A stretch of DNA of 64,000 bases, taken from NCBI GenBank assembly GCA_946800325.1, contig OX326957.1:50116307-50180306 (forward strand). Reading direction: 5' to 3'. Origin of the DNA: Luzula sylvatica. Lineage: Eukaryota > Streptophyta > Magnoliopsida > Poales > Juncaceae. This document shows positions 13,556-25,553 of this stretch, in pieces. Under the pieces are notes generated by a model that did not search any database, was not told where the DNA came from, and worked only from the letters and a program-made list of their open reading frames with translations. A program made the translations under genes and the position numbers. Each line of letters begins with the position of its first letter. The first letter of the stretch is position 1.

Positions 13556-15246
13556 GTTCTAGAAGGATTAGTTAATTCGGAGGTTTGGTTTGAAATGAAA
13601 TACATTTTTTTTTGGAATATAAGGACGGTTTAGTGTTTGGTTTTGGATCTCTCTCCCCTAGTACTAGTTGGATTTTTTGTGGGGTTAAGCTTCAACGAGA
13701 AGAAGGATGAGATTACCTAATTCTCTTGTGGTTATGTTTTAAAGCCATATTTGTAGTGGGTGGCTAATTTATAGGCATTGAAAAAGAAAATACTCATCAC
13801 TAAAAAACAAAATAAGGTGACGCTATCGCAAGAGCTAACATTATTAAATAAAGAACGATTTCAATTTTTTTTTATCAAATGACAATTATGCCCATATTAA
13901 TGATGCTTCATATTTATTACATTTCTCAATTAGTATATTAATTCAGAAATATCAAAATAACATGTCTCATCATGAAATAATAATAATAATATAACGATGC
14001 TTTTTACAAATTCGAAGACTAAATAGTCATTTTTCGGAAGAAGATTTAAGATCATTGACATCAATAAGAATTTTTTTATAAACAATTTTACTTATTTTTT
14101 TTATATTTATTATATTTGATTTTTCGTAATATTAAGAAAGATATTTTTGCTTGATTGATGGAAGATAATAACAATAATAAATAAGTTTAAAATAACAACC
14201 ATCATATATAGGGGTATAACGATCATTTGTTAGGAAATTTTCAAAATTGTTTTTAATTAAGCCATATTAGCTCTTGTGATAGCACCACCCAACAAAATAT
14301 AGGGATAGAAATATTAAAATGACTAAATTTTTTTTTTTTTATTTGAACAGTACAACTTTGTAAATTTATATACACAAATTTCACGTCACGAAATAAAATA
14401 TAATGTAATAAATTAGAAAAACATAAATATATGGTCTTTACGAGGGAAAAAGATAAAATTTATAGACCATACATATATCATACATATATGAATCTATTTA
14501 AATTCATGTATTAATTTTATGGATAAAATGATACTAAAAATGACACAAAATAAAATTGCATGATTTTTGTGAGAAAATTAACAATAAAATACAGAATAAT
14601 ATTTTTTGTATTATAAAATTTATCATATGATATCATAACATTTTCGTTTTGTTATCTCCAATCATGATCCATGGACCTTTTAAAACTTGAAAATAATTAT
14701 AAAATCCTATCTTTTAGCTAGAATAATATTTTTTTTAAAGGTTGAAGATAATATTAAAAGAATGATTTGATTTAAAATAGTTTGAAGTGAAAATAATTCT
14801 AAATTTATCGCATTATCTGTATATATGCAAAAATAATCCATGAGAATAAACATAAATAAACAAAATATTATAACATGCAGTTCCTGAAAAAATAACTAAA
14901 AATGATAATCATAGAAAACAATATAAAAATAAAGTAATATTAATGATTAGTGATATATCATGAGAATATTTTGTATAGATATGGTTATTGTAACATTTTC
15001 TATAAAAAAAACTTGATAATGATTAAAAAGAAACCAAAAATAAAAATACAATTTAGTTATCAATATCCACCACATGAATAGCAACACCACCATGATGTTA
15101 AGTAAAGTCTCGGTCAAAAATGAAGGGGGGAGTTCCCCTGTTAATACCTTCCTAAGATGATTTAATTCCTTGCTATATAATACACATCCACTTTTTGTTT
15201 TTCGAGCGAGGAATTATTAGGGTTTATCTACTTATCTACTTATTTA
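13556..15246. other. Intergenic, presumed GT29 promoter plus AT-rich spacer
   Basis: The first few hundred bases upstream of 13555 should hold the GT29 5' leader and promoter. From 13900 on the sequence is extremely AT-rich with no recognisable ORF or element. Confidence 0.5.
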
Positions 15247-15328
15247 TTTATTGATTGATTTTTGTTGACGGCTCAAATCAGAAAAGCTCCATCAACAAAC
15301 ATAATTACGTTGAAAATACATTTTCAGG

Positions 15329-15359
<31 letters not shown>

Positions 15360-15642
15360 GGTTTACATTGATTTTGACGTTTTATTTAGCTTAGTGGCAT
15401 CGAGCCCAATAAATTTGAAACTGAAATATATATCACAATCATAGAATATCCAATATTCAAATTTTTGACCAATGAAATTAAAGAGACGTTGCTTTTAAAA
15501 TTATTTTTTTTTGATGAAAAAAAAAATAATTTTAGCGTGTCTAATCTAACTCGTGTTCGTGTTAACCATTGGTCCATTATCCGGTTGAGCTTTTATTGGA
15601 GGAAACTTCTTCTATGATTAATCAATTGAACGTGACGATGAT
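15247..15642. repeat. Direct repeat R1 (about 400 bp)
   Basis: Closely similar in the same orientation to 16818-17213. Shared landmarks include TTGACGGCTCAAATCAGAAA, TTGATTTTGACGTTTTATTT, ATATCACAATCATAGAATAT and the end word GAACGTGACGATGAT. An (AAT)n expansion at about 15329-15357 is unique to this copy. Confidence 0.85.
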
Positions 15643-15879
15643 GTCATGGTACGGAAATTTTTTGAAATCCGAAAAATTAAGAAATATGGAAAATAAAATC
15701 TTTGAGGAGATATAAAAGTTTTCCGTAATATATTATTGACATGATTAAATGACAATAAAAATAATAATTATTTTTTTGTATTTGGGTGCAACTTGACTAT
15801 AATTAGAAGAATAAGTTGGAGTTTCATTTATTTCAACAAAAGTCAATAATTGTATTCTCGTTTCTCCAAGTATGATAAA

Positions 15880-16810
15880 TAGTTTGAGCGTCGACGGTCG
15901 TCATTGACCCATTCGGAATTTTCACGTAAAATATGTGTGTTTCTGTGTTGTTCTATTGTGTTTGTTTGCGGTGCCGATCCTAACAAGTGATATCAGATCG
16001 AGGTTCGAGAAAAGACAGACGAGCGATGAACGAAAACAAGATTTCCGTGAGTCCGTTCGATGGACGAGACTTCGGTTACTGGAAAATACAAATAGAAGCA
16101 TTGATATGTCATTAGGACCTAGAAAATACGCTCCTCGAGATAAAATCGGGAATCATCACTGATGAAGGCAAATGGAAGAAGATGAAACGCAAGACGCTAA
16201 ACAATATCCAGTTGTCGCTAGCCAAGAATGTGACGTTCAACGTACCGAAGGAGACGACGGCTTTCGGGGTAATGAAGGTATTATCCAACACGTACGAAAA
16301 ATCGTTTTCGCTAAAACAAATTATACTTGGTGCGCCGCCTTTTCAACTTGCGGATGGCAGAAGGTGAATCTGGGGCGGAGCATCAGAATGTTTTACAGGT
16401 GATTTCAAACCAACTGAGCTCTTTTAATTTTAATCTTGACGATGAGATAAAAGCATTCATGTTATGCCCATCTCTGCTTGTGAGTTCGGGGATGACAGTA
16501 GACATTATCGCCGTCAACGCGGATCTAATCTTTGAGTAAGTGAGGGACCGAATCATGAATAATGATATTCGACGAAAGAAGTGGAACGAACCCTAAGGTT
16601 TCTCGGATTTGACGTTGAATTTAGAGAGTCGGGGTCTTGAAGGTTAGAGAAGCAACAACCGCATGAGATATAAGTCGAGATGCCGCATGACGAGTTGGAA
16701 TGTTGGAAATGTGGCAAAAAAAATCACATGAATCGGGACTGCAAAATTTTCGAAAAAGAAAAGGACAAAATCAAATTCCGCAAATCCCGAGAAAGGAGGT
16801 CACGTGAAGG
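15880..16810 (+). mobile_element. Degraded Ty1/copia retroelement: primer site and gag remnant
   Basis: TGATATCAGATCGAGG at about 15988 resembles the initiator-methionine tRNA primer-binding site of copia elements (usual core TGGTATCAGAGC). A gag-like frame starts with the ATG at 16026: residues SPFDGRDFGYWKIQIEAL are typical of copia gag, and a frame broken by stops continues to a zinc knuckle at about 16701-16741 (CWKCGKKNHMNRDC, a C-x2-C-x4-H-x4-C box). Integrase, reverse transcriptase and RNase H are absent, and no convincing LTR flanks it. It is a dead, truncated copy. Confidence 0.8.
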
Positions 16811-16817
16811 GTTATAA

Positions 16818-17213
16818 TTTATTGATTGATTTTTATTGACGGCTCAAATCAGAAAAGCTCTGTGTACATACATAATTACGTTAAAAATACATTTTCAGGA
16901 TAATAATCATAAGAAGAAGGTTATAAATATTGATTTTGACGTTTTATTTAGCCAGTGGTATTGAGCCCGATAAATTTGAAATTGGAATTGGAATATATAT
17001 ATATATCACAATCATAGAATATCGAATATTCAAAATTTGACCAATGAAATGAAAGAGATGTTGCTTTTAAAATTATTAATTTGCTTGTTGGTTCCTCATG
17101 CACCATCATGCACCATCATCGTGTCTAATCTAACTCGTGTTAAGTATTATCCGGTTCAGCTTTTATTTGAGGAAACTTTGTCTAGGTTTTAATCAACTGA
17201 ACGTGACGATGAT
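16818..17213. repeat. Direct repeat R2 (about 400 bp)
   Basis: Second copy of the repeat at 15247-15642, starting immediately after the copia gag remnant. It lacks the long AAT run and has small indels, including a local ATGCACCATC duplication near 17098-17117. Confidence 0.85.
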
Positions 17214-19773
17214 TGAAAGGAATGTATATAGAATCACCCAATATATATTTATACCCTTGTTTTACATATAAAAATGCATGGGTCGTGTTAAGGAAAACAT
17301 GGATAAGCCCAAACTTTAGTGGGCTGGTATTTTTTTATTCAACATCAAATTGCTTGCAAGGTTCGTGGGCTGAAAGAAAGGTATAAATACTTTTTTTTGA
17401 TATTTATTTTATCGTTATTTAAGACCAAAATTTCTTTTCTCTTGCGTTTAGAATTGTCTAAAAAAGATTAATATATGTTCATTATGATTGAAGATATTCT
17501 TTTTAACTTAAGGTAGTTGGTCATTTTTTGTTTAGTGAAATTATTCGAGCAGCAAGTTCAACTTGCTCCTCCCTCAAAAAAAAAAAGGTAGTTGGTCATT
17601 TTGGGATGAATATATAATAAAAAGGAGGAGTTTTTACATTTGAGGTTTCGATTACATTTTATTGATAAAAGGAGAATCATAAATTACATTCAAACACTGT
17701 TGCCTATGGACCATATGACTCATAAAAAAATAAGAATTTGTTTAATTAAGATTGTGTTGTAGCAAATCCTAATCAAGCCACCGATACCGTCCGTGCATTT
17801 GTCGGCGACAGTCATCCTGTCCTCGTACATCGTTTGGTCATCTTTGTCGTCATGGTCAGAGACGGATTCTAAGGATCCGGGAGGTTTGTCCCGTCAAGAT
17901 TTTTGGATCGGTAGTATATCGTACGGAATTTTTAATGTATTGAGTATGTTGAAATCGAAATATGTGTATATTGCTTCTTCCAGCATTTTTTTATATATTA
18001 CTTTTTGGTTTGATTATATTTCCGCTCCCCCGACAAATCTGTTCAAGATCCGCCACTGATCATGGCCATGTCCATCAATCCATTGTCATCGAGTGAATCT
18101 AAAATAAATAATACGTTGGTATCCGTGCCAAACTTTTTGTATCCAAACCGGGTCATCTCGGGACTAAAAAGTACTCGATCTAGTCGAATTTACCCGATCC
18201 GGTCTTAGATCTTTAACCTACCCGACCCGGTCAATCTCGTACCAGAAAGGGGCCGATATCAGATCCAAAAAAATCGAAACAAGAAAAATGTCGTTTCTTT
18301 TGACCATTTACTCGCCGTAAACACATCTACCCGTCTTCAAAAAATGTCGGATAAGCTTCTTAGAATCTTATTACCTGTGTCGAAATCGGAAGGGCTTGGA
18401 GGATCTGTGGAAGGTAAAGAATCTATAGAAAGGGGTTGGGGCAGGGGTCAAAAGGATGCGGAGATGGTATTGATTGGGAGAGGAGAGGGGGGCGGAAGCT
18501 GCGACGAAGACGGCGGAGGTGAGGAGGCGGAGACGGAGGCCAAGGTGGTTTCGGGGTTCATATTTTTTTCTTTCTTTTTGGTGATTGAAGAATTTCATAT
18601 TATAAAATTAGTTATTTACATTAATAAGTTATGATTGTTGAGACATTATAAGACTAACACTTGTTCAGATAATATGGCACTTATATTGAAAAAAAATGCT
18701 AATGAAATATAAGAGAAGGAAACGAGTTGCCCCCGAAACGACAAATTATATTTACTGTCAAAATATAATGGAACCAAGTTATATTACGTTCAAACCGACA
18801 AATACTCGTAAACAAAGCTCTTGGAAATATTGAAAGTTCACATTATTTGATTTGATATTTGATTAATTTCAACTTGGAAGCATATTGCCACCCTAACATA
18901 ACCCAATTTTTATTTCAAACCATACATTATTACAACATAGATAATATTATTAATATATTTACTAATTTACTAATGCCTGTGGAAACTTTGTTCTGAAGAA
19001 TGTCTCCACCGTATCACATGCTTATATTATATTTTACTAAAACGTATATAGTACCAAACTTATCAAATGATATTAATAATATACACAGTTGCAAAATCCT
19101 AAATTAAGAAGCACATGGGCCTCCAATTTGTTTTAAATATTGGCAAAAGCAATTAACTGTACATATATTGAAATTTATCAAGCAAACTAATTAAATTAAG
19201 AGTGGTAATGCATGTTCCCCTTAAAATTTTCTAGATGGATTGATGTTTTGGCGCCTTCAATAATGATGGTGGTAAACCATGAATATTTAATTTTTTTTCA
19301 TCCTATATAAGAAAAGAAGGTAAAAAAGATTCACCGTTTCACACATCATTAATTTATTTAATAAACGACTTCACATAGCAAAAGTTAGCAAAATAAAAAT
19401 GAAAAATATTTTGTTTTTAGAAAAATTGAAAAAAAAATAATAAAATTTGTTAAATAAATATGACTTGTCATTTGTAAAATCAAATATAATAAATAATTAA
19501 ATAAACGAAATCATTTTTTAATAATTTGGTTCATAACATAATAAATGTCGTTTACCATCTAATTAATACTATTCTACCACATAATTAATATCATGTATTA
19601 ATTTGCATTAATTTTATTGTTTATCAAGTATTGATTTGAATTTAACATTAATTTAGTCTATTAAATTTCTGTCAACACATCAAGGATTGTGAGAGAATGT
19701 AGAGAGGACAAATATAATTTTTCTTAAATTAATTCATAATAAATTCTCACAATTAATAGTAAAAATATAAAAA
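17214..19773. other. Gene-free stretch
   Basis: No gene was recognised. 18080-18260 contains repeated GACCCGG/CCGGGTC-type words in both orientations, perhaps an eroded inverted-repeat element. 18450-18550 is a purine-rich, GC-richer patch whose open frames look low-complexity. 18640-19773 is AT-rich and includes the 3' flank of the TRM gene. Confidence 0.4.
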
Positions 19774-22700
19774 TTACACACACAATTCACTGCTTGGCCA
19801 CAAACAAGAAACAGCCAAATCATCCAATGTTTCTTCTACCAATTCATCCAATACAAAACTTCCAATTTCTCTACTAATGTGGTTTCTTTCATGCCACCTT
19901 TGCTCGTCCCACTCTCTTCCGTCGAGGTCTCCCTTTACAATTCTCTCTACGACCATGTTAGCATTTTCTCTCTCTTCATGCACCAACACTCTCTCTCTAG
20001 AAACCCAATCTCTCACAAGCCTCCATACTTCGTCTTTTAAGATAAAAACCGAATCTTGTCTCAGTCCCCATGGATAAGAATTTCTCAAACTAGAGTGGCC
20101 AATTTGCAATAAAGCCGAGTTAACGCAATCAAACAACAATCTTTGGTTCGATCTTCTCTCTCTACACTTGGCCTCCTCAGTTTTCCGATCTAAAAATTCG
20201 TCCAGTAACAAAGGATCCAAAGCCGAATCGAGCGAATGAAATCTTGCAATAACATTATGATTTTTTTGGATTTCAAATCCGGAGCTCGAAATCAATTTTT
20301 GAACAAAATTATAGTTTTCTTTTTCTTTGATTTGGGGATTAGTTGGGGATTCGAAACAATTCTCGTCCCATGATAATGTCCGAGCGATTGATTCAATTGC
20401 TGAAGATCTAGACAAAGGTGGCTCTGCAAAAAAAAACAATAAAAAAATATTTATCTTAGTATGACCAAATTTTTAAGTAAAATAGTATATTATAAGGAGA
20501 AAACTTACGTTGGTTTGTAATACTTGAAATATGTGAGGATTCGGTATCGGTAAAGGTGGTATCTTCAAATGGTAATTCAAAAACTGAAGTTGGACTTGGT
20601 TTTTGTTTTTCGAAAATCTCATTTGAGTACATTGATGAATTAGGATTCTCAATTGAAAGATTTCCCTGCCCAAAAAAAAAAAGAACAAAAATTTACATCA
20701 AATTAAATCATAAATTAATATACTAATAACAAAATTAAGGAATTTAAATTTAGTATTTACCTTGGAAGATAAAATGGTACTTTTCGAAGTATTATCAACC
20801 AGCATTTCGAGATTATTCGTATCACTACTAGATATTTCATCGGTATGCTGAGATGGCGCTTTGAGATCCGTGCAAGCTTTCCCTTTTTCTGATTTCTTAC
20901 TTCTAGAGAAGAAGAAATTCGATACTTTTCCTTTAAAAGAAGACTTCCCTTTACTATTACTACTACTGGCTTTGCCAACCTCCATATTCGAACTCAAATT
21001 CGAACTCCAATTTGAACTCGAATTCGAATTTGATTTCAAATTATCAAACAACGAAGAAGAAACTGGTACCGATTTAGATCTCGCCAAGCCCATAAAAGAT
21101 CCCTCTCTCTCCTCCACTCGACCTGTTTCGCCAGATTTCTTCAATTCCTGAATTGAAAGCATCTCTCCTAAAGTACTCGAGCTTCTCGGTACCGATATCG
21201 ATGCCGGTACCGGTACGGTACCGATCTCGTCCGATACCACCGTGGCCCATCTTTCAGAAAGCCGTTTCTTCGCCTCTTTAATCACCGAAGATTCTGGAGA
21301 GTATGAAGCGGAAAAAGGACTACCGAATCTTGCAATGTAATCCCTAGAATTATACGAAATTGGACTTGTAATCTCCGAATCGCTAAATCCACCGATCCCA
21401 TCTTCTTCTATGATTGACCCGTTTGACCCATTATCGTATAAAGAACTTTCGTCGCCTCCGTACCCGTTTGATCCGTTCGAGCAGATAGAAGAGATCAAAG
21501 ACTCGTCACGCCTGTGACGGTTGTCAAAATTACCAATATGCCCTTCTCCTATTTTAACGGGGCTAGGTTTTAGTACCACTATACGTGTCGGTTGAGAAAT
21601 ACTCTCGCTTCTCAATGGCTTTTCCCTTTTTATTTGTTTTAAATTGGACTTACTATTAATATTCTTATTATTGTTATTATTTTCAGTTGATTTTAAGGGT
21701 TTTAAAACCGTAATTCTTTTGGTTTGAGGACCCGAAGAGAAGATCGAATTGGGTTCTTCTAGAAACTTCAGGAATAAATCTTGATTTGAGCTCAAAATTT
21801 CTAATGCATCTTGAAATTCTTGCGAATTTAAAAGCCGCTCGTCAGTAGCGAGTCGTTTCGCCTCCATGAATTTCTCGCGAACCAAATCCAATCTCTTGTC
21901 CTGCTTTCCTTCGAACATTCTACCACTTTGCAATCTTTGGTCCCCAAAGATTCTACCTCGATCTTCAAACATTCTACCACTTTGCAATATTTGGTCTTCG
22001 AACAACATTCTACCGCTTTGCAATCTTTGATCTTCAAACAACATTCTACCGCTTTGCAATCGTTGGTCTTCGAAAATTCTACGATTTTTCAATCTTGGGT
22101 CTTGCACTTCGTACACATCTTTATACTCGATTATTTCGTCGAAAGAGTGGCGAGCAAAGTGTTTGTTTCTAGCCGGTGGATTTTTGCGGTTTGATCCATG
22201 TGATTTATCGAAGTTGTCGGTTGAATTCCGTCTAATAATACTAGACGGGTTAACGGGTTGATTGGTCGATAGATCGGTATCGTCTAAACCCATTAATTTT
22301 GCGATCACACTTGTTTGTTTTCTCTTTGGTTCAGTTTCTTTTGACATTTCTTTGGCTAGTAGAGTTTTCATTGGAGTTCCATTTGTATTCATTTTTTTGC
22401 TTGAATTTCTTGTTAATTCACTCGACGTCTAGAATAAATACAAGTTAGATAAGTATTATAATGATTATGTATGCATGTTATGTATGTATTTATGAGAGCG
22501 AAATTACTTACAACTTTATCGTCTACACGAATTGGTGACGGATCACGATCTCTTTTTGCATCGGATTTTCTTCGAATAGGAGAACCTGAAAAATGTGTTA
22601 TTTTATTAATTTTTAGTTTTAAGTTAAGAATTTATATATATTAGGAATATATTATGGCAAAAAAGGATAATAGATATTATAATTTACAAAACAAGAGGGG

Positions 22701-23175
22701 AGGGGACCGGATATATCAATGATTAAATCAAATATCAACTTAGAAATTAGGAACTTAAATTTGAGAGAAAAATGTGATGAAGAAAAGATGAGTCTTTTTC
22801 TCCTCTTACAATTTATTCTTGGAAGAAAAGAAACATTCAAACATAGATACACAAGCAACAAAACAATAATTGATAAGGATATGTTAGTTAGGGTCATTTT
22901 CATAAACATTCCATATCATTATCATCATTATTTGCAAAGAATAGCATAGTTTGATCAACACAAAATTTGTTTAATGGAAAAGAAACAGAGTAAGCTTAAA
23001 AAGAACAAATTTTGTGATCATGAAAGACAAGCAAAAAAGTTCGATTAAATAAACTTTCATATTGCTTCGAGTTATATAATAATAAAGATTAAATGTTGGT
23101 ACCGTCTCTATGAGCTTTATCGGTGAGAAGCTTAGTTCCAGCCATTTGAGCACTCAGATCAAACAAATTTATCAT
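19774..23175 (-). CDS. TRM-like protein with DUF4378 domain (LONGIFOLIA/TON1-recruiting-motif superfamily)
   Basis: Five exons join in phase to 873 residues: 23175-23103, 22585-22512, 22428-20761, 20665-20509 and 20423-19774. The N-terminus MINLFDLSAQMAGTKLLTDK and the following HRDGSPIRRKSD match the start of this plant family. IAKLMGLD at 91-98 is the VARLMGL-type motif (M3) and KPSPTSVFE near 627-635 is the PSPxSVL-type motif. The last 200 residues (FILKDEVWRLVRDWVSRE to the C-terminal LVEETLDDLA) are DUF4378. Members are microtubule- and cortex-associated proteins that recruit TON1/PP2A and affect cell elongation and division-plane placement. Residues 167-222 hold a tandem FEDQRLQSGRML-type repeat unusual for the family. 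The ATG at 23175 is preferred over the one at 23145 because NLFDLS is conserved; an in-frame stop lies just upstream. The subgroup is not assigned. Confidence 0.88.
21905..22085 (-). repeat. In-frame coding minisatellite
   Basis: Units of 33-36 nt, each encoding FEDQRLQSGRML or a variant, recur about four to five times inside the third exon of the TRM-like gene. The nucleotide copies are nearly identical, pointing to recent expansion or ongoing homogenisation. Confidence 0.85.
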
Positions 23176-24935
23176 TCTTTCTTTTCAAAGCCTTTCACAT
23201 TTAAATCTAAAGACACAAAAAAGGAACAAAAACAATTAAAAAAGAGAACCATTTTCTTCTATTTAATTTGGCCTTTTTGTTTTAAGTACAAAAAGCAAGC
23301 GAGACTAAGATTCATACCATATATACCAAAAAAGGGTGAGGAATCTATAGCTGTCCCTTTTAAAGAGCTTCAATCTACATAGAGCCAGAAATAAAACTAA
23401 ATTAGAAATCTCATAATGCACTAATTAATTGGAATAATAATTGAAAAATCTTATTTATTTATATTATTTTGAGATGGCACCTCTAGACCCTCAACTACTT
23501 AAAAGAGAACTAGAATTACTCTGTTTCCATGTATTTACTTAAATGCCAGTAAGAAAAACGAGGGTAAAAATTAAAAAGATTCGAAGCTACAGTTGTGAGA
23601 GACGAATCAAAAAAGAGAGGAGAAGAGGGAGAAAATACAGAAAAAGGGATTTGGGTCAGTAAAAAACTGGAGCAATTATAAGGGTATAACGAGATCGTAC
23701 TACTCGCTCACAAAAAAGGTGGAATCTTTTCAGTAAAAGCCTGAATTTTTCTGAGAAAATTCGCCAAAACGGGGAGAAATCGAACTGTGCATTTATCAAG
23801 GAATCTTAAAAGAATGGCAAAGTTTTTGAAGAAGAAAAAGACTTGAGATATCACACAACCCCAAAATCCAGCGAAATTATGAGGAATCTCATTAAATGAT
23901 CGCTTGTGAATAAATGTAGTTTTTTGGGTTTCGAGAAAGACCAGAGAGAACAAAAGAATAAGACGAATCCTAAATCTGAAATTCACAGCTACTGAGTAAA
24001 CAAGGTTAATTAAAAATCAACTTAAAAAGGACAAAGAAATAAGCTCAATTTAATTAAAAAAAAACAAAAACATAAAAAAAGAGTAAGACCAACAAGGAAA
24101 TGAAATAAGCTCGATTTAACTATCTTTAGCGAGAAAATTAGAAGCTGGTCGAGCTAACAGAACAAATCCTCAAAAGATCGGAAGAATTCACCTTTTTCTC
24201 CCACTTCACGAACTAGCTAGGGATCTCGCTGCCCTTCCCACTTCATGAATTGAATCTCCGGCCACCCAATACTTCTCCGGCGACTACCCGTCCTCAGTCC
24301 AAGCCAGCGAGAGAGAGAGATTGAAGTGAGAAAAGCGTAAAATAAGGGGGACATATATCCGTTCTACCTCCTCCAACAAATTCTCTATACCTTATTTCTG
24401 TATCTATATATGTAACGAGTCGTATACGAAGCATATATAACTTGTTACACATAGATTAGATGAATATAAGGAGGAGAATGACGAGACAGCCAGAGATCGC
24501 AGTGTTGCACTTTGCAGCAAGTCATGAAACGGCTCTTTTACGATTACATCCCCACATGTACAGGACAAAAAGGAAAAAAAGTGTGATTTTATGAAATAGT
24601 CCTTTAAAAAAAAACTATGAAAAAAACTTTTTAAGTTATTTTAGTATGTAGTTCTTTTCAAAACCTCTATTATGATTTTTTGTTTTGTTTTAGAAGTTTG
24701 TTAAAAGAATTCTTAACTTTTCTTAAAATTTTACAAAAATTCTTAATATTTTTTATATTCAAAATCTTCTTCTAACAAGATTTCATTTTAACTTAATTTA
24801 GGAATCTTCATAAATATTTCTTAACATATACTCATTTATAAAATAATAAATTTTAACAAAAATTAATTTGGAATGATAGTGCTACTTTATAAGATATAGT
24901 ATACATCTAAAAAAATGTATTTTATAAGGTATAAT
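23176..24935. other. 5' leader and promoter region of the TRM-like gene
   Basis: A CT-rich stretch on the minus strand with a GA/CT microsatellite at 24308-24320 and GC-richer sequence at 24200-24310 looks like a transcription start and 5' UTR, implying a leader intron between about 23180 and 24180. This is inferred from composition only. 24560-24930 is AT-rich spacer. Confidence 0.4.
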
Positions 24936-25545
24936 CAATGTTACAGAAATCGCTCGGCGCTCGCTCGTCGGCAAGGAACAATCAAGCGTCCGGGATGATT
25001 AATCGGTATTAATCGGGAATCTCGGCGGGTCTCGGCGAATTTTATTTTTTACATATTTAATATCAAAATTAATTAAACTCAAATAAAAATCATAATTTTT
25101 TAAATAAGTTTCGAATATAATTTAACTAAAAAAATACACTGCACCACATAACCTTAAATGATAATTTAAATAATATAAAAAAATGTCTGAATAACATAAT
25201 AAAATGTATAATAACATAAGATTATTACAAAAACAAAATCAACAAAATAAGGAACCCCAATTTAAATCACTAAATCAAATTCTTGTAAAAATCTGAAAAA
25301 TAAATAAATTAAAAACAAAAACAAATTGTAAAAAATTAAAAAATTTAGTCCAAAAAAATTTCGGCCCAAAAAAAAACTTATAAAAATCGGCTTGGCGGAT
25401 GCTCGGCGGGTTTGGCGGGCGTTTGGCGGATGCTTGGCGGAAATCCGTCAAGCACAAAAAGTCAAGGGGTTATCGAGACGGCAGACCATCGACTAACGAT
25501 TAATCGGCGACTAATCGGTTGCTAAGACCGATTTATGTAACACTG
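24936..25545. mobile_element. hAT-type MITE, 610 bp, with perfect 8-bp target duplication
   Basis: The left end CAATGTTACAGAAATCG and the reverse complement of the right end, CAGTGTTACATAAATCG, form near-perfect terminal inverted repeats. GGTATAAT lies directly outside both ends (24928-24935 and 25546-25553). An 8-bp duplication and CA..TG ends fit hAT. Subterminal regions are rich in CTCGGCG/CGCCGAG and GGCGGA words. No transposase is encoded. Confidence 0.88.
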
Positions 25546-25553
25546 GGTATAAT

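Noticed and set aside
15247..17213. R1 and R2 as the LTR pair of the copia remnant
   Set aside because: R1 does not abut the primer-binding site and neither copy has TG..CA ends with a short duplication.
18344..18634. 96-codon plus-strand frame in a purine-rich patch
   Set aside because: Gly/Glu-rich low-complexity with an opposing frame of equal length; no domain or splice context.
23708..23986. 92-codon frame in the TRM gene leader
   Set aside because: Does not join in phase to the first coding exon and lacks the N-terminal text expected of the family.
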